A stretch of DNA of 64,000 nt from Candidatus Schekmanbacteria bacterium (GCA_016188575.1 JACPHN010000022.1:45397-109396), one strand, 5' to 3'; positions 27,250-36,708 are shown, numbered from the stretch's first letter. Translations and numbers: made by a program. The notes: generated by a model not told the origin, from the sequence alone.

Positions 27250-28723
27250 GCAAGTCGAAACCAGGCACCCTGTCGATGAGGCCATCGACGCCATCCCGGG
27301 CATCACCGTGTCCCGGGCGCTCCCGCGACTCCAGGACTTCACCGGCGATCGCAGCCAGCCAAGCGCATGCTCGCCCGTCGCCATCTTCACCCCCAAAGGC
27401 CGAAACGAGCTTCAGGCGCTCGTCGAGGTCGCCCGCACCGTCGGCCTCCGCCTGCTTCCCGTGAGCTCGGGTGTCCCCCACTATCGCGGCGACACGCTTG
27501 CCGCGGAAAACACCGCGATCGTCGACATGAGCGCCTTCAGCAGCGTTGTGCGCGTCGACCGCCGCAACCGCGTCGCGCTGCTCGAGGCCGGCGTCCGCTT
27601 CCCCGAGCTCACCAAGGTGCTCGCCAACCACGGGCTGCGACCCCTCTTGCCGCTCGTCCCCCGCAACGCCAAGTCCGCTCTCGCCGCCTACTTGGAGCGC
27701 GAACCGACGATCTATCCGCGCCACCAGTGGGACCTCGCCGATCCGCTGCTGTGCACCGAGGTTATCTTCGGGACCGGCGAGCATTTCCGCACCGGTAGCG
27801 CCGCCGGCCCCGGATCGCTCGAGGACCAGTGGGCCGCGGGCGATGCGCAGACCAATCCGATGGGGCCTGGCCAATCTGACCTCATGCGCGTGGTTCAGGG
27901 GTCGCAGGGCACCGTGGGCATTGCCACGTGGTGCTCCATCAAATGCCGCCCGGTGCCCACAAGCGAGGAGCTGTTCGTCTTTGGCAGCGCGGATCTCGGT
28001 CCCCTCGTCGAGGCCGCCTACCACCTGCTGCATCGCAAGCACCCCGAAATCCTCTTTCTTGGCGACCGCGCGCTGCTGTCGGCGTTGACGACGGGGCGAA
28101 TGGCCGATGTCGCGAGCGTTTCGGGGCGGTACCCACAGTGGTTTCTGGCCGCGAGCATCGCCGAGCCTCCCTTCGCGGGAGCGCCGAAGATGCGCCTGAT
28201 GAAGGGTGAGATCGGCGAAATGGCGCGCCTGCTCAATCTGCAGCGCGTCGAGCGCACCCCCGGCGGGACCGTCGAGGACTTGCTGCGCGTGCTGTTGGAG
28301 CCGTCGCGCGCCGGCAGCGCCTCGTGGCGCGAGGCCGGAAAGGGCAACACCGCCGAGGTGTTTTTCCTGACCACGCTGGATCGGGCTTCCCGATTCGTGG
28401 ACATCGTCACGGCCTTCCAGGCGCGGTATCTGCGGCGCGATCAGGAACCGATCTTCTACATCCAACCCCTGCTGGGCGGCAGAAGTTGCCATTTCGAGGC
28501 GTCGTTCCCGCACGCGCCGGAAGCCTCGACGGAGCTCTGGCGACAGCTCCCGGAGCTGGTCCGGCGGCTCCGCGCCGCGGGCGCTTTCTTCTCGCGCCCC
28601 TACGGCGCGCTCACTGCGGCCGCCACGGAAGGGTCTCCGGCGGCGCGGCTCGTTTCCCGCATTCAGGGCATGTTCGACCCGGACAGCATTCTTTCGCCGG
28701 GAAACTTGCGCATCACCGGCTGA
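27242..28723 (+). CDS. FAD-binding (PCMH/VAO-type) oxidoreductase, first subunit
   Basis: A 493-aa protein. The ATG at 27242 has GAGGAG upstream. The PCMH FAD fold is seen in CSPVAIFTPKGRNELQALVE, LRLLPVSSGVPHYRGD and AAENTAIVDMSAFSSVVRVD, and the C-terminal helix pattern MFDPDSILSPGNL is the classic FAD-oxidase ending (D-P-x-x-x-L-x-P-G). It resembles GlcD/4-cresol-dehydrogenase-type dehydrogenases, but divergence in the central substrate domain leaves the substrate unknown. It is the first gene of a three-gene operon (spacings 21 and 11 bases) with an Fe-S protein and a second FAD protein. Confidence 0.85.
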   Translation: MSVQVETRHPVDEAIDAIPGITVSRALPRLQDFTGDRSQPSACSPVAIFTPKGRNELQALVEVARTVGLRLLPVSSGVPHYRGDTLAAENTAIVDMSAFSSVVRVDRRNRVALLEAGVRFPELTKVLANHGLRPLLPLVPRNAKSALAAYLEREPTIYPRHQWDLADPLLCTEVIFGTGEHFRTGSAAGPGSLEDQWAAGDAQTNPMGPGQSDLMRVVQGSQGTVGIATWCSIKCRPVPTSEELFVFGSADLGPLVEAAYHLLHRKHPEILFLGDRALLSALTTGRMADVASVSGRYPQWFLAASIAEPPFAGAPKMRLMKGEIGEMARLLNLQRVERTPGGTVEDLLRVLLEPSRAGSASWREAGKGNTAEVFFLTTLDRASRFVDIVTAFQARYLRRDQEPIFYIQPLLGGRSCHFEASFPHAPEASTELWRQLPELVRRLRAAGAFFSRPYGALTAAATEGSPAARLVSRIQGMFDPDSILSPGNLRITG

Positions 28724-28744
28724 CGATAGAGGGAGGAACAATCC

Positions 28745-30037
28745 ATGACGCTCACCAACAATTATCAGTCCATGGCGGAGCTCAAGAGCCTCGCCGGCAA
28801 GTGCCCGCGCTGTTCGCTGTGCAAGTTTCCCCCGCTGGTAGCGGTGCGCGACGCCGGGTTCAGCAGTATTTGCCCCGCCTACGAGGTCAACAAGATGCAT
28901 GCGTCGTCCGGCGGCGGCATGCTGGTGATGGGGATGAGCCTGCTTGAGGGGCGGAGCGAGGTCACTGACCGCGTGCGGCGGATCGCTCAGGAATGCACCG
29001 CCTGCGGCGGTTGCGACATCGCCTGCAAGTTCAGCTCGGACATCGAGGTCCTCGAAGTCATCTTTCAACTGCGCGCGCACATCTACAAGACCGCGGGGGC
29101 GGCGCCGGCGCACGAGGCCGTGCTGCAATCGATGCGAGCCCGGCTCCACCCGCTCGTGACGGCCTCGGGCGCTCTCGGCGACTGGCTCAAGGACGTCCCG
29201 GCGGAGCAAAGCTCGACCCCGGACTACCTGCTGTGGGTGGGACCGCACTACGCCTTGCTGCCGGAGCTGCGCACGACGCTCACACACGCGCTGAAGCTGC
29301 TCGCGGCGGGCGGCGTGCGCTACGCCGTGCTGGGCGCCTCCGAACCGTACACCGGCCGAGCCGCGCTGGAAATCGGCGACCGCGAGCTCTTCGCGAGCTT
29401 TGCCCGGCGGGCCGCCGCGGCGGTCGCGGCGAGCTCGGCGAAAGGCGTCGTTTGCCTCTCCGCCGAGGACTACGCGACGTTCCGGGCGCTTCTCCCGCGC
29501 TTCTCTGCGGTTGGCAAGCCGGTGCTGCACGTCGTGGAGTTGTACGACCAGCTCATACGCGATGGCAAGCTGAAGCCGGCGAAGCCCGTGGCGCGAGCGT
29601 TGGCGTGGCACGACCCGTCGTACCTCGGCAGGCTCTCGGAACCCTGGACGAGCTGGTCGGGCGAGCGCGTCAAGACGCTTGGCCAGATGATTCTCGAAAC
29701 GCCGCCGCGACCGGTCAATCGCGGAGACCACGGCTGCTACGACGCGCCGAGGCGAGTCCTCAGCCGCGTTCCCGGGCTGCGCACGCTCGAGTTCTTCCGC
29801 CGCCGCGAATACGCCTTCGACAGCGGCGAGTGCGGCCAGGCACTGGCGGTAGCCCCTGGTTTCGCCCTGTCGACGGCCCAGCACCGGCTGGCCGAAGCCC
29901 GCGCCGTGGGGGCGGACGCCATCGTCACCGAATGCCCGCAGAGCGCGTCGATGCTCCGCGCCGCCGCCTCCAGCAGTGACGGCACGACCACCGTGCAGAT
30001 GCTTACCGACGTTCTCTTCGAGAGCGTTCTTGCCTGA
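28745..30037 (+). CDS. (Fe-S)-binding electron-transfer subunit, GlcF/HdrD-like
   Basis: A 430-aa protein with GGGAGGA upstream of its ATG. Two [4Fe-4S] ligand sets: Cys20, 23, 26 and 43 (CPRCSLC, then ICPAY) and Cys84, 87, 90 and 94 (CTACGGCDIAC). The C-terminal half resembles the CCG (heterodisulfide-reductase-like) domains of GlcF and LutA, with HDPSYLGR, GDHGCYDAPRR, a C-G-Q-type turn (SGECGQAL) and VTECPQSASML. The canonical CCG cysteines are only partly kept. It probably transfers electrons between the two FAD proteins and a quinone or heterodisulfide-type acceptor. Confidence 0.85.
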   Translation: MTLTNNYQSMAELKSLAGKCPRCSLCKFPPLVAVRDAGFSSICPAYEVNKMHASSGGGMLVMGMSLLEGRSEVTDRVRRIAQECTACGGCDIACKFSSDIEVLEVIFQLRAHIYKTAGAAPAHEAVLQSMRARLHPLVTASGALGDWLKDVPAEQSSTPDYLLWVGPHYALLPELRTTLTHALKLLAAGGVRYAVLGASEPYTGRAALEIGDRELFASFARRAAAAVAASSAKGVVCLSAEDYATFRALLPRFSAVGKPVLHVVELYDQLIRDGKLKPAKPVARALAWHDPSYLGRLSEPWTSWSGERVKTLGQMILETPPRPVNRGDHGCYDAPRRVLSRVPGLRTLEFFRRREYAFDSGECGQALAVAPGFALSTAQHRLAEARAVGADAIVTECPQSASMLRAAASSSDGTTTVQMLTDVLFESVLA

Positions 30038-30048
30038 GGAGATTAGAC

Positions 30049-31923
30049 ATGACCGTAGCAGCAAAAACCAGTGCAGGGTGGGCCGACAAGCGGACGCCCG
30101 AAGAGATAGCGGAGCTTCGCGAAACCGTCCGCCGGCGCCTCGTGCTCGAGCTTGGCGAGCGCTGGGTGGAGACGGACCCCTGCGTGCTCGACACCTACAG
30201 TTGGCAATACATCGCGGAAGCGGCCACGGGATCTCAGTACATGCCGCGCGCGCTGGCCATCGCGCTGCCGGCAGACGCCGAGCAGGTCGCCGCCGTGGTG
30301 CGCCTGTGCAACGAGCTCGGCGTGCAGTACAAGGCGATGAGCACGGGCTTCGGCATGTGGAACTCGCCGATCGAACCCGACAAGGTGGTGCAGATCGACC
30401 TGCGGCGGCTCGACCGCATCATCAAAATCGACGCCAAGAACATGTATGCCATCGTGGAGCCGTACGTCACCGGAAACCAGCTCCAGACCGAGGCGATGAA
30501 GCTCGGGTTGAACACTCACATCGCGGGCTGCGGCGCGCAATGCTCGGTGCTGGCGTCCGCCACGTCGATGATGGGGCAGGGCCTGGACGGCGTGAGCATG
30601 GGATTTTCCAACCGCAACCTGCTCGGCTTCGAGTGGGTGATGCCGGGAGGGGAGATCGTGCGCGTGGGTTCGTTCGGGGACGCCGGGGATTACTTCGCCG
30701 GTGACGGCCCGGGCCCTTCGGTGCGCGGCGTCATCCGGGGGTTTGCGGGCGCGCTCGGCGGCCTCGGCGTGTTCACGCGTTGCGCCGTCAAGCTCTACCC
30801 CTGGAGCGGGCCGAAGCAGCTCGACCTGGAAGGAGGCTCACCGAATTTCTTCGCCCGCATCCCGCGCCATCACACGGCGGCGGTGGTCGTGGTGAAGGAT
30901 TGGAAGAGCCTTGCGGAGCTCGGCTATCGCATCGGCGAGGCGGAGATCGCGGACTACCTCGGGCGCAACGCGCCGTCGCTGATGGCCGGGGTGCTGACCG
31001 TGGACAACGCCGAAGCCGCGGAAGTCTACAAGATCCCCATGCTCCATGAGCTTTACTACGCGCTCGTCGTGGTGATGACCGCGGCGAGCACCGAAGAGAT
31101 GAATTACAAGCGGTCCGCGCTGCGGGAGATCGTGCGCGGGCTCGGCGGCGGCGCGCTTTCCAACGATTTCTCGCCCGCCGGGATCCAGGACTTTCTGCGC
31201 TTTCTGAAGGTCGTTTCGGCCCGGCTCGGGACGCGGGCGTTTCTGAGATCGATGCCGAGCTTCCTCGGGCTGGTCTTGCGGGACGCGCGCCGGTACGGGA
31301 TGGCGAAGGCGCCGATGGCGCTCACGAGCCTGCTGTATCAGAGCTTGTTGCGCTCGGGGATGAACATGCGGGGCGTGTTCCGGTTCGCGGGCACGTTCTG
31401 GACGGCCATGGGCTCGCTGGTGACCTGGGACAACGCCATCCGCGGCGCGCGGGTCGGCGCGCAGATCAAGCGGAAGTACATCGACCAGGGGGTCATCGTG
31501 GACGACGGCGGGGACAACGCCTGGGGCGGTCTGTATGAGGGAGGCACGTTCAGCCACCTCGAGGAGCTGGCGATGTACGACCAGACCGACCCCGAGGCCG
31601 GCGACCGGGTGGCGGAATACGTCGCCGAGACCAACCTGGCGTGCGTCGACTACCACTGCGGTGACAGCCTCAACGCCGTAGGGCCGCCATTCCACCGCAT
31701 GTTCTCGCCGGCGTGCATGGACTACGACAAGTATACCTATCGCATCAAGACGACGTTTGATCCGCAGAATGCAGCCGACGCGACCATGTTCACGGATCCG
31801 GCGTTCGCGCCGGACGCGCGCCTGGAAGCGCGCATGCAGGCGGTGCTTGCCGATCGGGCCAAGGTGAGCATCGACACGAGCCACGCCGGCGCCCCGGTGC
31901 GGGTGCTGGCGCCGCTCCACTAG
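30049..31923 (+). CDS. FAD-binding oxidoreductase, second (large) subunit
   Basis: A 624-aa protein with ATG 30049 and GAGGAG upstream. The N-terminal VAO/PCMH fold is clear: YMPRALAIALPADAEQVAAV, VQYKAMSTGFGMW, VVQIDLRRLDRIIKID, AIVEPYVTGNQLQ and GFEWVMPGGEIVRVG. The C-terminal 300 residues are unusual in length and contain several hydrophobic stretches (FTRCAVKLYPW, ELYYALVVVMTAAS), perhaps for membrane or partner contact. Compared with simple GlcD proteins it is about 100 residues longer. Together with the two upstream genes it forms a putative dehydrogenase complex under TetR control. Confidence 0.83.
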   Translation: MTVAAKTSAGWADKRTPEEIAELRETVRRRLVLELGERWVETDPCVLDTYSWQYIAEAATGSQYMPRALAIALPADAEQVAAVVRLCNELGVQYKAMSTGFGMWNSPIEPDKVVQIDLRRLDRIIKIDAKNMYAIVEPYVTGNQLQTEAMKLGLNTHIAGCGAQCSVLASATSMMGQGLDGVSMGFSNRNLLGFEWVMPGGEIVRVGSFGDAGDYFAGDGPGPSVRGVIRGFAGALGGLGVFTRCAVKLYPWSGPKQLDLEGGSPNFFARIPRHHTAAVVVVKDWKSLAELGYRIGEAEIADYLGRNAPSLMAGVLTVDNAEAAEVYKIPMLHELYYALVVVMTAASTEEMNYKRSALREIVRGLGGGALSNDFSPAGIQDFLRFLKVVSARLGTRAFLRSMPSFLGLVLRDARRYGMAKAPMALTSLLYQSLLRSGMNMRGVFRFAGTFWTAMGSLVTWDNAIRGARVGAQIKRKYIDQGVIVDDGGDNAWGGLYEGGTFSHLEELAMYDQTDPEAGDRVAEYVAETNLACVDYHCGDSLNAVGPPFHRMFSPACMDYDKYTYRIKTTFDPQNAADATMFTDPAFAPDARLEARMQAVLADRAKVSIDTSHAGAPVRVLAPLH

Positions 31924-31938
31924 GCCGCGTCTACATGG

Positions 31939-31959
31939 GGGCGGGCAGCCTGTCCGCCC
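31939..31959 (+). terminator. possible terminator of the redox operon
   Basis: GGGCGG-gcagcctgt-CCGCCC lies 16 bases after the last stop codon. No T-tract follows, so intrinsic termination is uncertain. Confidence 0.4.
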
Positions 31960-32379
31960 GCGAGTAGCACGTCGACCTTTTGGGCGAGCGGCGGCGGGGC
32001 GATTCCCGCCGCCGCCATCGGCATCCGGCAGCGGGAAGACGCACCTCATCGAAGCGAGCATGGCGAGAAGTTGGGCAGGGCAAGTGGCACGAGCCTCGGC
32101 TTTCCGGTAGTGGCCGAGGCTTGCAGGAGCAAGGCGGTATCCACCGGAAAACGCGTTGCGGCTCGCGCGAAGATGGGTGACGCCGGGGCGGAGCTGCCCG
32201 TGCCGGTCTACCCGCTCGTGGTGAGCGACGACCGCCGCGAGACTGCAGAGGTGCGGCTGGCGGGGCTGCGGGCGCGCTGCAGGTGACGGAGGCGTAGCTG
32301 CGCGACGGCCTGGATGCGGTGGTGAACGGGTGAGGCAGCGGCCGGGACTTAGGAGTGGCGGCTGGACCGGCCATACTTG

Positions 32380-32538
32380 CCGAAGATAAGACATCTGAGG
32401 CGATTCTGGCCGCCAATTCGACTCAATTCTCCCCCGTTTCCGACCATTTTTCGCGCAGATGACCGTATCTAGGGCGATTTTGGCCGGTTTTTCGGGAATT
32501 CCTCGGCCGAATTCGCGTTAGATGTTTTATCTCATCGG
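32380..32538. mobile_element. 159-bp inverted-repeat element, possible solo IS ends or MITE
   Basis: The left arm ccgaagataagacatct (32380-32396) matches the complement of the right arm (32520-32538: agatgttttatctcatcgg) in 16 of 17 positions with a 2-base gap. Inside, gaggcgattctggccg (32397-32412) and agggcgattttggccg (32471-32486) form direct subterminal repeats, as seen at ends of IS21-type elements. There is no coding content. Confidence 0.5.
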
Positions 32539-32811
32539 AAAGTGGCCGGTCAATCGTGTGACCCTCGCGCCCTTTGATGGGCAGGTATCTCGAGAAGGCT
32601 CGACAGGAGGGGATCTGGGGAGCACATCGGATGAGCTCCTGCGCGGGGTCAGAGGAATGCTTTGGCGTTGCCCCTCTGTTGAGCCTGCCCGGGCGCGCGG
32701 GCCGAAACCACGGGCATACTTTTCGTCAGCTCCCCGAATCTCATGAGGAGCCGAAGCCATTTGGGTTAGTGCATAAGGGGGGCCGCCCCTACGGGGTGTC
32801 GACGGACACAA

Positions 32812-32837
32812 GGTGTAAAGCAGATTCGGCTGACGCC
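32812..32837 (-). repeat. 26-bp dispersed repeat end
   Basis: Read on the minus strand: ggcgtcagccgaat then ctgctttacacc, differing at two positions from 8834-8859. Confidence 0.7.
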
Positions 32838-33018
32838 CAATCGTTGGTGTCGGAATTGCGCCACCTGACGGTCGATTGCGCGCCGGCGACGCGGGCGGCG
32901 CCCATCGCGGCGTCCCGCGACCCTGCCGCGACCTGTGAACGCTCGCGCCGGCGCACTATTGTGTTCGCTTGGGCTCACATCGCAAGTCACCCTGTCGGCC
33001 CTCAGGATTCGGGCAGTC

Positions 33019-35133
33019 ATGCACGTAGACAAGACGCTATCCGTCGGTTACTTGACCATCAGGCTGGTGCAGTCGATGGTGACGGATACGCTGCTTGCCA
33101 TTCTGATCGCGACAGTCTACTTCCACCTCGTCGTCGACCTCGATCTGACCAAGGGCGCGTTCTTCGTGCGCGGCCTCGTGCGCATCGCCCCACCCGTGAT
33201 GATCCTGTACGGAGCGGTGCTCTTCGCGCTTCACGGTCGCGTCGTGCGGTTCTTGTCGATGCTGGCCGCCAGGCGCCGGCGCGGCGAGGTCGCGATCCCG
33301 GAGGACGAGGAGAGCCTGCGCCACCTGCGCGCGGCCCGGGGCCGCTGCCTCTGGGCTCCCGCACTGTTCGCCTCGGTCGGGCTGGCGGGCTGGCTCATCG
33401 GCACCGCCCTGCTTGCCGCGTGGATGCGCACGCGCGCCGATCTGCCCACGGACGAAACCCTCCTGCTGGTCTGGGGTGGGCTGCTGTGCGGTCTGGCGAC
33501 CAACAGCTATTCGTACTTTCGCGTGCGCCGGATCTCGCGGGTCGTGCTCACGGCGCTGCAACAGGCGTCGCCGCGCGCGGCGCGGGATGAGCCGCTCGCC
33601 GGCGCGAGCCTGCAGCGGCGCTTCCTCATGACCGTGGCGCCGCTCATGGTGTTCGCCGTGCTGATGGGCAGCATGGCTACGGCGGCGCGCGTCGTCAGAG
33701 ACCACCAGAGCGCGGGCGCGACGCAGGTGCCGCAAGCTGGAGCCGCGGCGGAAAGTCCCGCGCGCTCCTTTCTGGCGAGCAAGACCGGAGTTTCGAGCGC
33801 CATGCTCACCGGTCTGAGCAGCCTCGGCCCCGTGATCGGGCTCAGTCTGTTTCTGACGCTGATGCTCGCCATCGCCGCTGCCAGGGACATCGCCGAGCCG
33901 GTTCGCGGGCTCCTCGACGAGGCCGACGCGGTCGCTGCAGGGCGGCTCGATACCGTGATCTTCCCGGCCAGTGGCGACGAGATCGGCCAGTTGGCGCGGT
34001 CGGTGGAAGTCATGCGCCGCCACCTGGTCGAGCTCCTCGAGCGCGAGACCGTGCGCAACAAGCACCTCGTGGCGATCAACGCCGAGCTCACGGCGACCAT
34101 CGACAATCTGAAACAGCTTCGCGACGCCGGCCGCCAGCTCAGCAGCACGCTCGACGCCGGCGAAATTCATCGCCTCGCACTCGACGTGTTTATCGGTCAC
34201 CTACCGATCGGCCGCGCGGTGCTGCTCCTGTACAACGCCGAAACCAGCATGCTGGAATCCGTTCTCGCGCACGGATTCGAGTCGTCCGAGTGGACCGACT
34301 TCGGCCTTCGCATCGACAACAGTATCCGGCGCTACCTCCTCGAGCTGGACTACCTGCTCGTGGACGACGGCATCGACCTCGGCCTGGTGGAACCGCGGAC
34401 GCGGGAATCCCTGGAGCGCATCTTCTCCAAGTATCGCCCGAGCCTGCTGCTGCCGCTGCGCATTGAACGAGAGCTCGTCGGGCTGGTCGCGCTCGGCCCG
34501 CTGGGCGCGCTGGGCACGCCGGAGCCGTACACGGACGGACAGGTGAAGTTCTGCGCCACTCTCGCCAGTCAGAGCGCCATGGCAATCCACAACGCGCGCC
34601 TGTACCAGCTCGCGACGACCGACGCCCTCACGGAGCTCTACGTGCGGCGATACTTCGAGCAGCGCCTCAAAGAGGAGGTGTCACGCGGCAGGCGTTACGG
34701 GCAGCCGGTAACGGTCCTCGTTCTGGACATCGACTTCTTCAAGCAGATCAACGACGAGCACGGCCACCCCCGGGGCGATCGCGTGCTGGAGGATGTAGGG
34801 TCGATCCTGCGGGCGTCTTGCCGTGCGATGGACATCGCGGCGCGGCTCGGCGGCGAGGAGTTCGCGATCGTCCTGCCGCAGACGACCCTGGCGGGCGGGA
34901 TAGTTATCGCCGAGCGACTGCGAAAGACCGTTGAGGAGCATTCCTTTCTCGGGCTGGGCGCGGACGATCCGGTGCTGGCGGTAACGGTGTCGATCGGGGT
35001 CGCGGTGATCGATCCGGAAGGCGACGAGTCGAACGCGCGGCTTATGGCGCGCGCGGATGAGGCGCTCTATCTCGCCAAGAAAAGCGGGCGAAACCGCGTG
35101 TGCGCGAGTCGGCTTGGCGCGCCGCCCGAGTGA
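33019..35133 (+). CDS. membrane-bound diguanylate cyclase (HAMP-GAF-GGDEF)
   Basis: A 704-aa signalling protein making c-di-GMP from two GTP. Membrane segments lie in the first 300 residues (LLAILIATVYFHLVV, APPVMILYGAVLFAL, APALFASVGLAGWL, LMVFAVLMGS, VIGLSLFLTLMLAIA). A HAMP-like linker follows (DIAEPVRGLLDEADAVAAGRL cut here into parts), then a GAF domain (about 390-540) and a GGDEF domain with the active-site motif GGEEF (about 611) and an intact inhibitory I-site RAMD five residues upstream. The start MHVDKTLSVGY was preferred to a GTG at 32935 that adds 28 residues; neither has a strong SD. It is convergent with mtnA. Confidence 0.87.
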   Translation: MHVDKTLSVGYLTIRLVQSMVTDTLLAILIATVYFHLVVDLDLTKGAFFVRGLVRIAPPVMILYGAVLFALHGRVVRFLSMLAARRRRGEVAIPEDEESLRHLRAARGRCLWAPALFASVGLAGWLIGTALLAAWMRTRADLPTDETLLLVWGGLLCGLATNSYSYFRVRRISRVVLTALQQASPRAARDEPLAGASLQRRFLMTVAPLMVFAVLMGSMATAARVVRDHQSAGATQVPQAGAAAESPARSFLASKTGVSSAMLTGLSSLGPVIGLSLFLTLMLAIAAARDIAEPVRGLLDEADAVAAGRLDTVIFPASGDEIGQLARSVEVMRRHLVELLERETVRNKHLVAINAELTATIDNLKQLRDAGRQLSSTLDAGEIHRLALDVFIGHLPIGRAVLLLYNAETSMLESVLAHGFESSEWTDFGLRIDNSIRRYLLELDYLLVDDGIDLGLVEPRTRESLERIFSKYRPSLLLPLRIERELVGLVALGPLGALGTPEPYTDGQVKFCATLASQSAMAIHNARLYQLATTDALTELYVRRYFEQRLKEEVSRGRRYGQPVTVLVLDIDFFKQINDEHGHPRGDRVLEDVGSILRASCRAMDIAARLGGEEFAIVLPQTTLAGGIVIAERLRKTVEEHSFLGLGADDPVLAVTVSIGVAVIDPEGDESNARLMARADEALYLAKKSGRNRVCASRLGAPPE

Positions 35134-35173
35134 GCGGTCGCGAGGCGCGGGCGGAGGGCGCGGCGCGGCGGAG

Positions 35174-36259
35174 CTACGGCGTCGCGGCTCCGGCGGTGAG
35201 CGCCGCGGCCACCCCGGCAGCCGTCGCGGGGAAAATCCCATGCGGCGTGATGAGGCCGGTAATGAGCCGCGCCGGCGTGACGTCGAACGCGGGGTTGCGC
35301 GCCGGCGAATGGGTGAGGCGGATGCGCTGAACCGCGCCGGACTCGGTCAGCCCGGCCATCGTCGTCAGCTCCTCGGCGGGTCTCTCCTCGATCGGGATGT
35401 CGCGCCCGCTGGAGCAAGCCGGATCGATCGTCGTCAGCGGCGCAGCCACGTAGAACGGGACGCCGTTGTCGCGCGCCACGACGGCCTTCTCGTAGGTGCC
35501 GATCTTGTTGGCGACGTCGCCGTTTGCCGCGATTCGGTCCGCGCCGACGATCACGACCTGGACTTCCCCCCGCTGCATGTAATACCCGGCGGCGTTGTCG
35601 GCGATAACCGCGTGCGGCACGCCCTCGTGCGCCAGCTCCCAGGCCGTGAGCGACGATCCCTGGCACCGCGGCCTCGTCTCGTCCACCAGGACGAAGGGGC
35701 GCGCGCCGCGCCGCACGGCCGCGTACACGGGCGCCAGGGCCGTCCCCCAGTCGACGAACGCGAGCCAACCGGCGTTACAGTGGGTAAGCACCGTCGCCCC
35801 CTCGCCGATCAGGTGAGCTCCGGCAGCGCCGATGCTGGCACACGCTGCAGCGTCCTCCGCGGCGATCTGTTGCGCCGCGAGGCGCGCGCTGTGCCGCGCC
35901 GCCGCGACCTCGGGAGCGGCGCCAGTCGCCGCGAGAAAAACGCGCCGCGTTGCATAAAACAAATTCTGCGCCGTCGGTCGGGTAGCCTCCAGATGCTGCC
36001 GAGCCTCCGCGAGCGCCCGCGCAAAGGTGGGCCAGCCGGCATCCGGCGCCTGCAGCGCCGCCTGCGCCAGGCCATATCCCGCCGCCGCGCCGATGGCGCC
36101 CGCACCGCGCACCAGCATGCCGCGTATCGCCTCTGCCGTCTCGCGGTAGGTCGCACACCGCTTGATGGCGAAGCTGTGAGGCAAGGCGAGCTGGTCGATG
36201 AGGACGACCGCGTCCCCCTCCAGCCAGACCGTCTGATAGTGGCGATCGTGAACGATCAT
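35174..36259 (-). CDS. mtnA: S-methyl-5-thioribose-1-phosphate isomerase
   Basis: A 361-aa enzyme of the methionine salvage pathway, isomerising methylthioribose-1-phosphate to methylthioribulose-1-phosphate. Family blocks: VRGAGAIGAAAGYGLA (normally R-G-A-P-A-I-G; Pro is Gly here), THCNAGWLA with the catalytic Cys, VDETRPRCQGSSLTAWEL, IVGADRIAANGDVANKIGTY with the catalytic Asp, and YVAAPLTTID. The start MIVHDRHYQTVWLEG matches family length; the reading frame remains open upstream but into the DnaA-box region. No other salvage gene is adjacent. Confidence 0.93.
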   Translation of the reverse strand: MIVHDRHYQTVWLEGDAVVLIDQLALPHSFAIKRCATYRETAEAIRGMLVRGAGAIGAAAGYGLAQAALQAPDAGWPTFARALAEARQHLEATRPTAQNLFYATRRVFLAATGAAPEVAAARHSARLAAQQIAAEDAAACASIGAAGAHLIGEGATVLTHCNAGWLAFVDWGTALAPVYAAVRRGARPFVLVDETRPRCQGSSLTAWELAHEGVPHAVIADNAAGYYMQRGEVQVVIVGADRIAANGDVANKIGTYEKAVVARDNGVPFYVAAPLTTIDPACSSGRDIPIEERPAEELTTMAGLTESGAVQRIRLTHSPARNPAFDVTPARLITGLITPHGIFPATAAGVAAALTAGAATP

Positions 36260-36675
36260 GCGCGCCGCGCTCTCCGCGATTCCGTGGGCACCTATCGCCG
36301 CATTATCAACAGATGATTGTGGATAGTCAACCGCCGTGCGCGGCGCCCGCGGGCCCTCCGGCGTGCGCTGTTCTCCGGCCTCCCGGCGCCCGCGCCGGCG
36401 GCGCCGTACACGCATTTCTTTACGCCTGCCGGCTTGTGGATGAGCGGCGCGCGGGCCGAAAACGCGGTCGCGGTCCCGGCGGCACAACCGCTCGCCGGAG
36501 AGTTATCAACAGGTTGTCCACAATTCCTGGCGTCGGCCGAATGTGCCTTCCACCATGGCGAGCGCAATGCGCTTGCCATCTGCCCCTCCCCATTCGCGCG
36601 CGGACAAGACGGATGCGGCTTCCTGTCTCCCTCCCCCCGCTTCCGCACCAGCCCCCGGTCGCCAGTTTCGAAGGC
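36260..36675. other. intergenic cluster of DnaA-box-like sites
   Basis: Five 9-mers within one mismatch of TTATCCACA: TTATCAACA (36303-36311), TGTGGATAG (36318-36326, reverse), TGTGGATGA (36435-36443, reverse), TTATCAACA (36503-36511) and TTGTCCACA (36514-36522). An AT-rich stretch (36681-36715) lies about 160 bases further on. A copy of the 26-bp repeat (36529-36554) is also present. It could be a replication origin, a DnaA-titration locus or a DnaA-regulated promoter region. Confidence 0.55.
36529..36554 (+). repeat. 26-bp dispersed repeat end
   Basis: The site begins ggcgtcggccgaat and continues gtgccttccacc, related to 8834-8859. Confidence 0.5.
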
Positions 36676-36708
36676 TTGACATCATTATTAATCGTACGTA
36701 TGATTAAT
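36676..36708 (+). promoter_or_regulatory. promoter and palindromic operator of the tetR-GRE operon
   Basis: TTGACA (36676-36681), 17-base spacer, TATGAT (36699-36704). The palindrome with halves ATTAATCGTAC and GTATGATTAAT (36687-36708, one mismatched pair) covers the spacer and the -10, so a bound TetR dimer would block RNA polymerase. Confidence 0.85.

Larger units (their letters stand above)
31960..33018. other. long intergenic region with IS-end-like and repeat sequences
   Basis: Over 1 kb with no supported gene. It holds an inverted-repeat element at 32380-32538, a 26-base repeat end at 32812-32837, and short frames without recognisable domains. Base composition drops in GC around 32400-32560, unlike the rest of the window, suggesting foreign origin. 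Confidence 0.5.

Noticed and set aside
27245..30064. 939-codon open frame on the minus strand
   Set aside because: Antisense to two well-supported plus-strand redox genes; composition (Arg, Gly, His-rich) is typical of GC-rich shadows.
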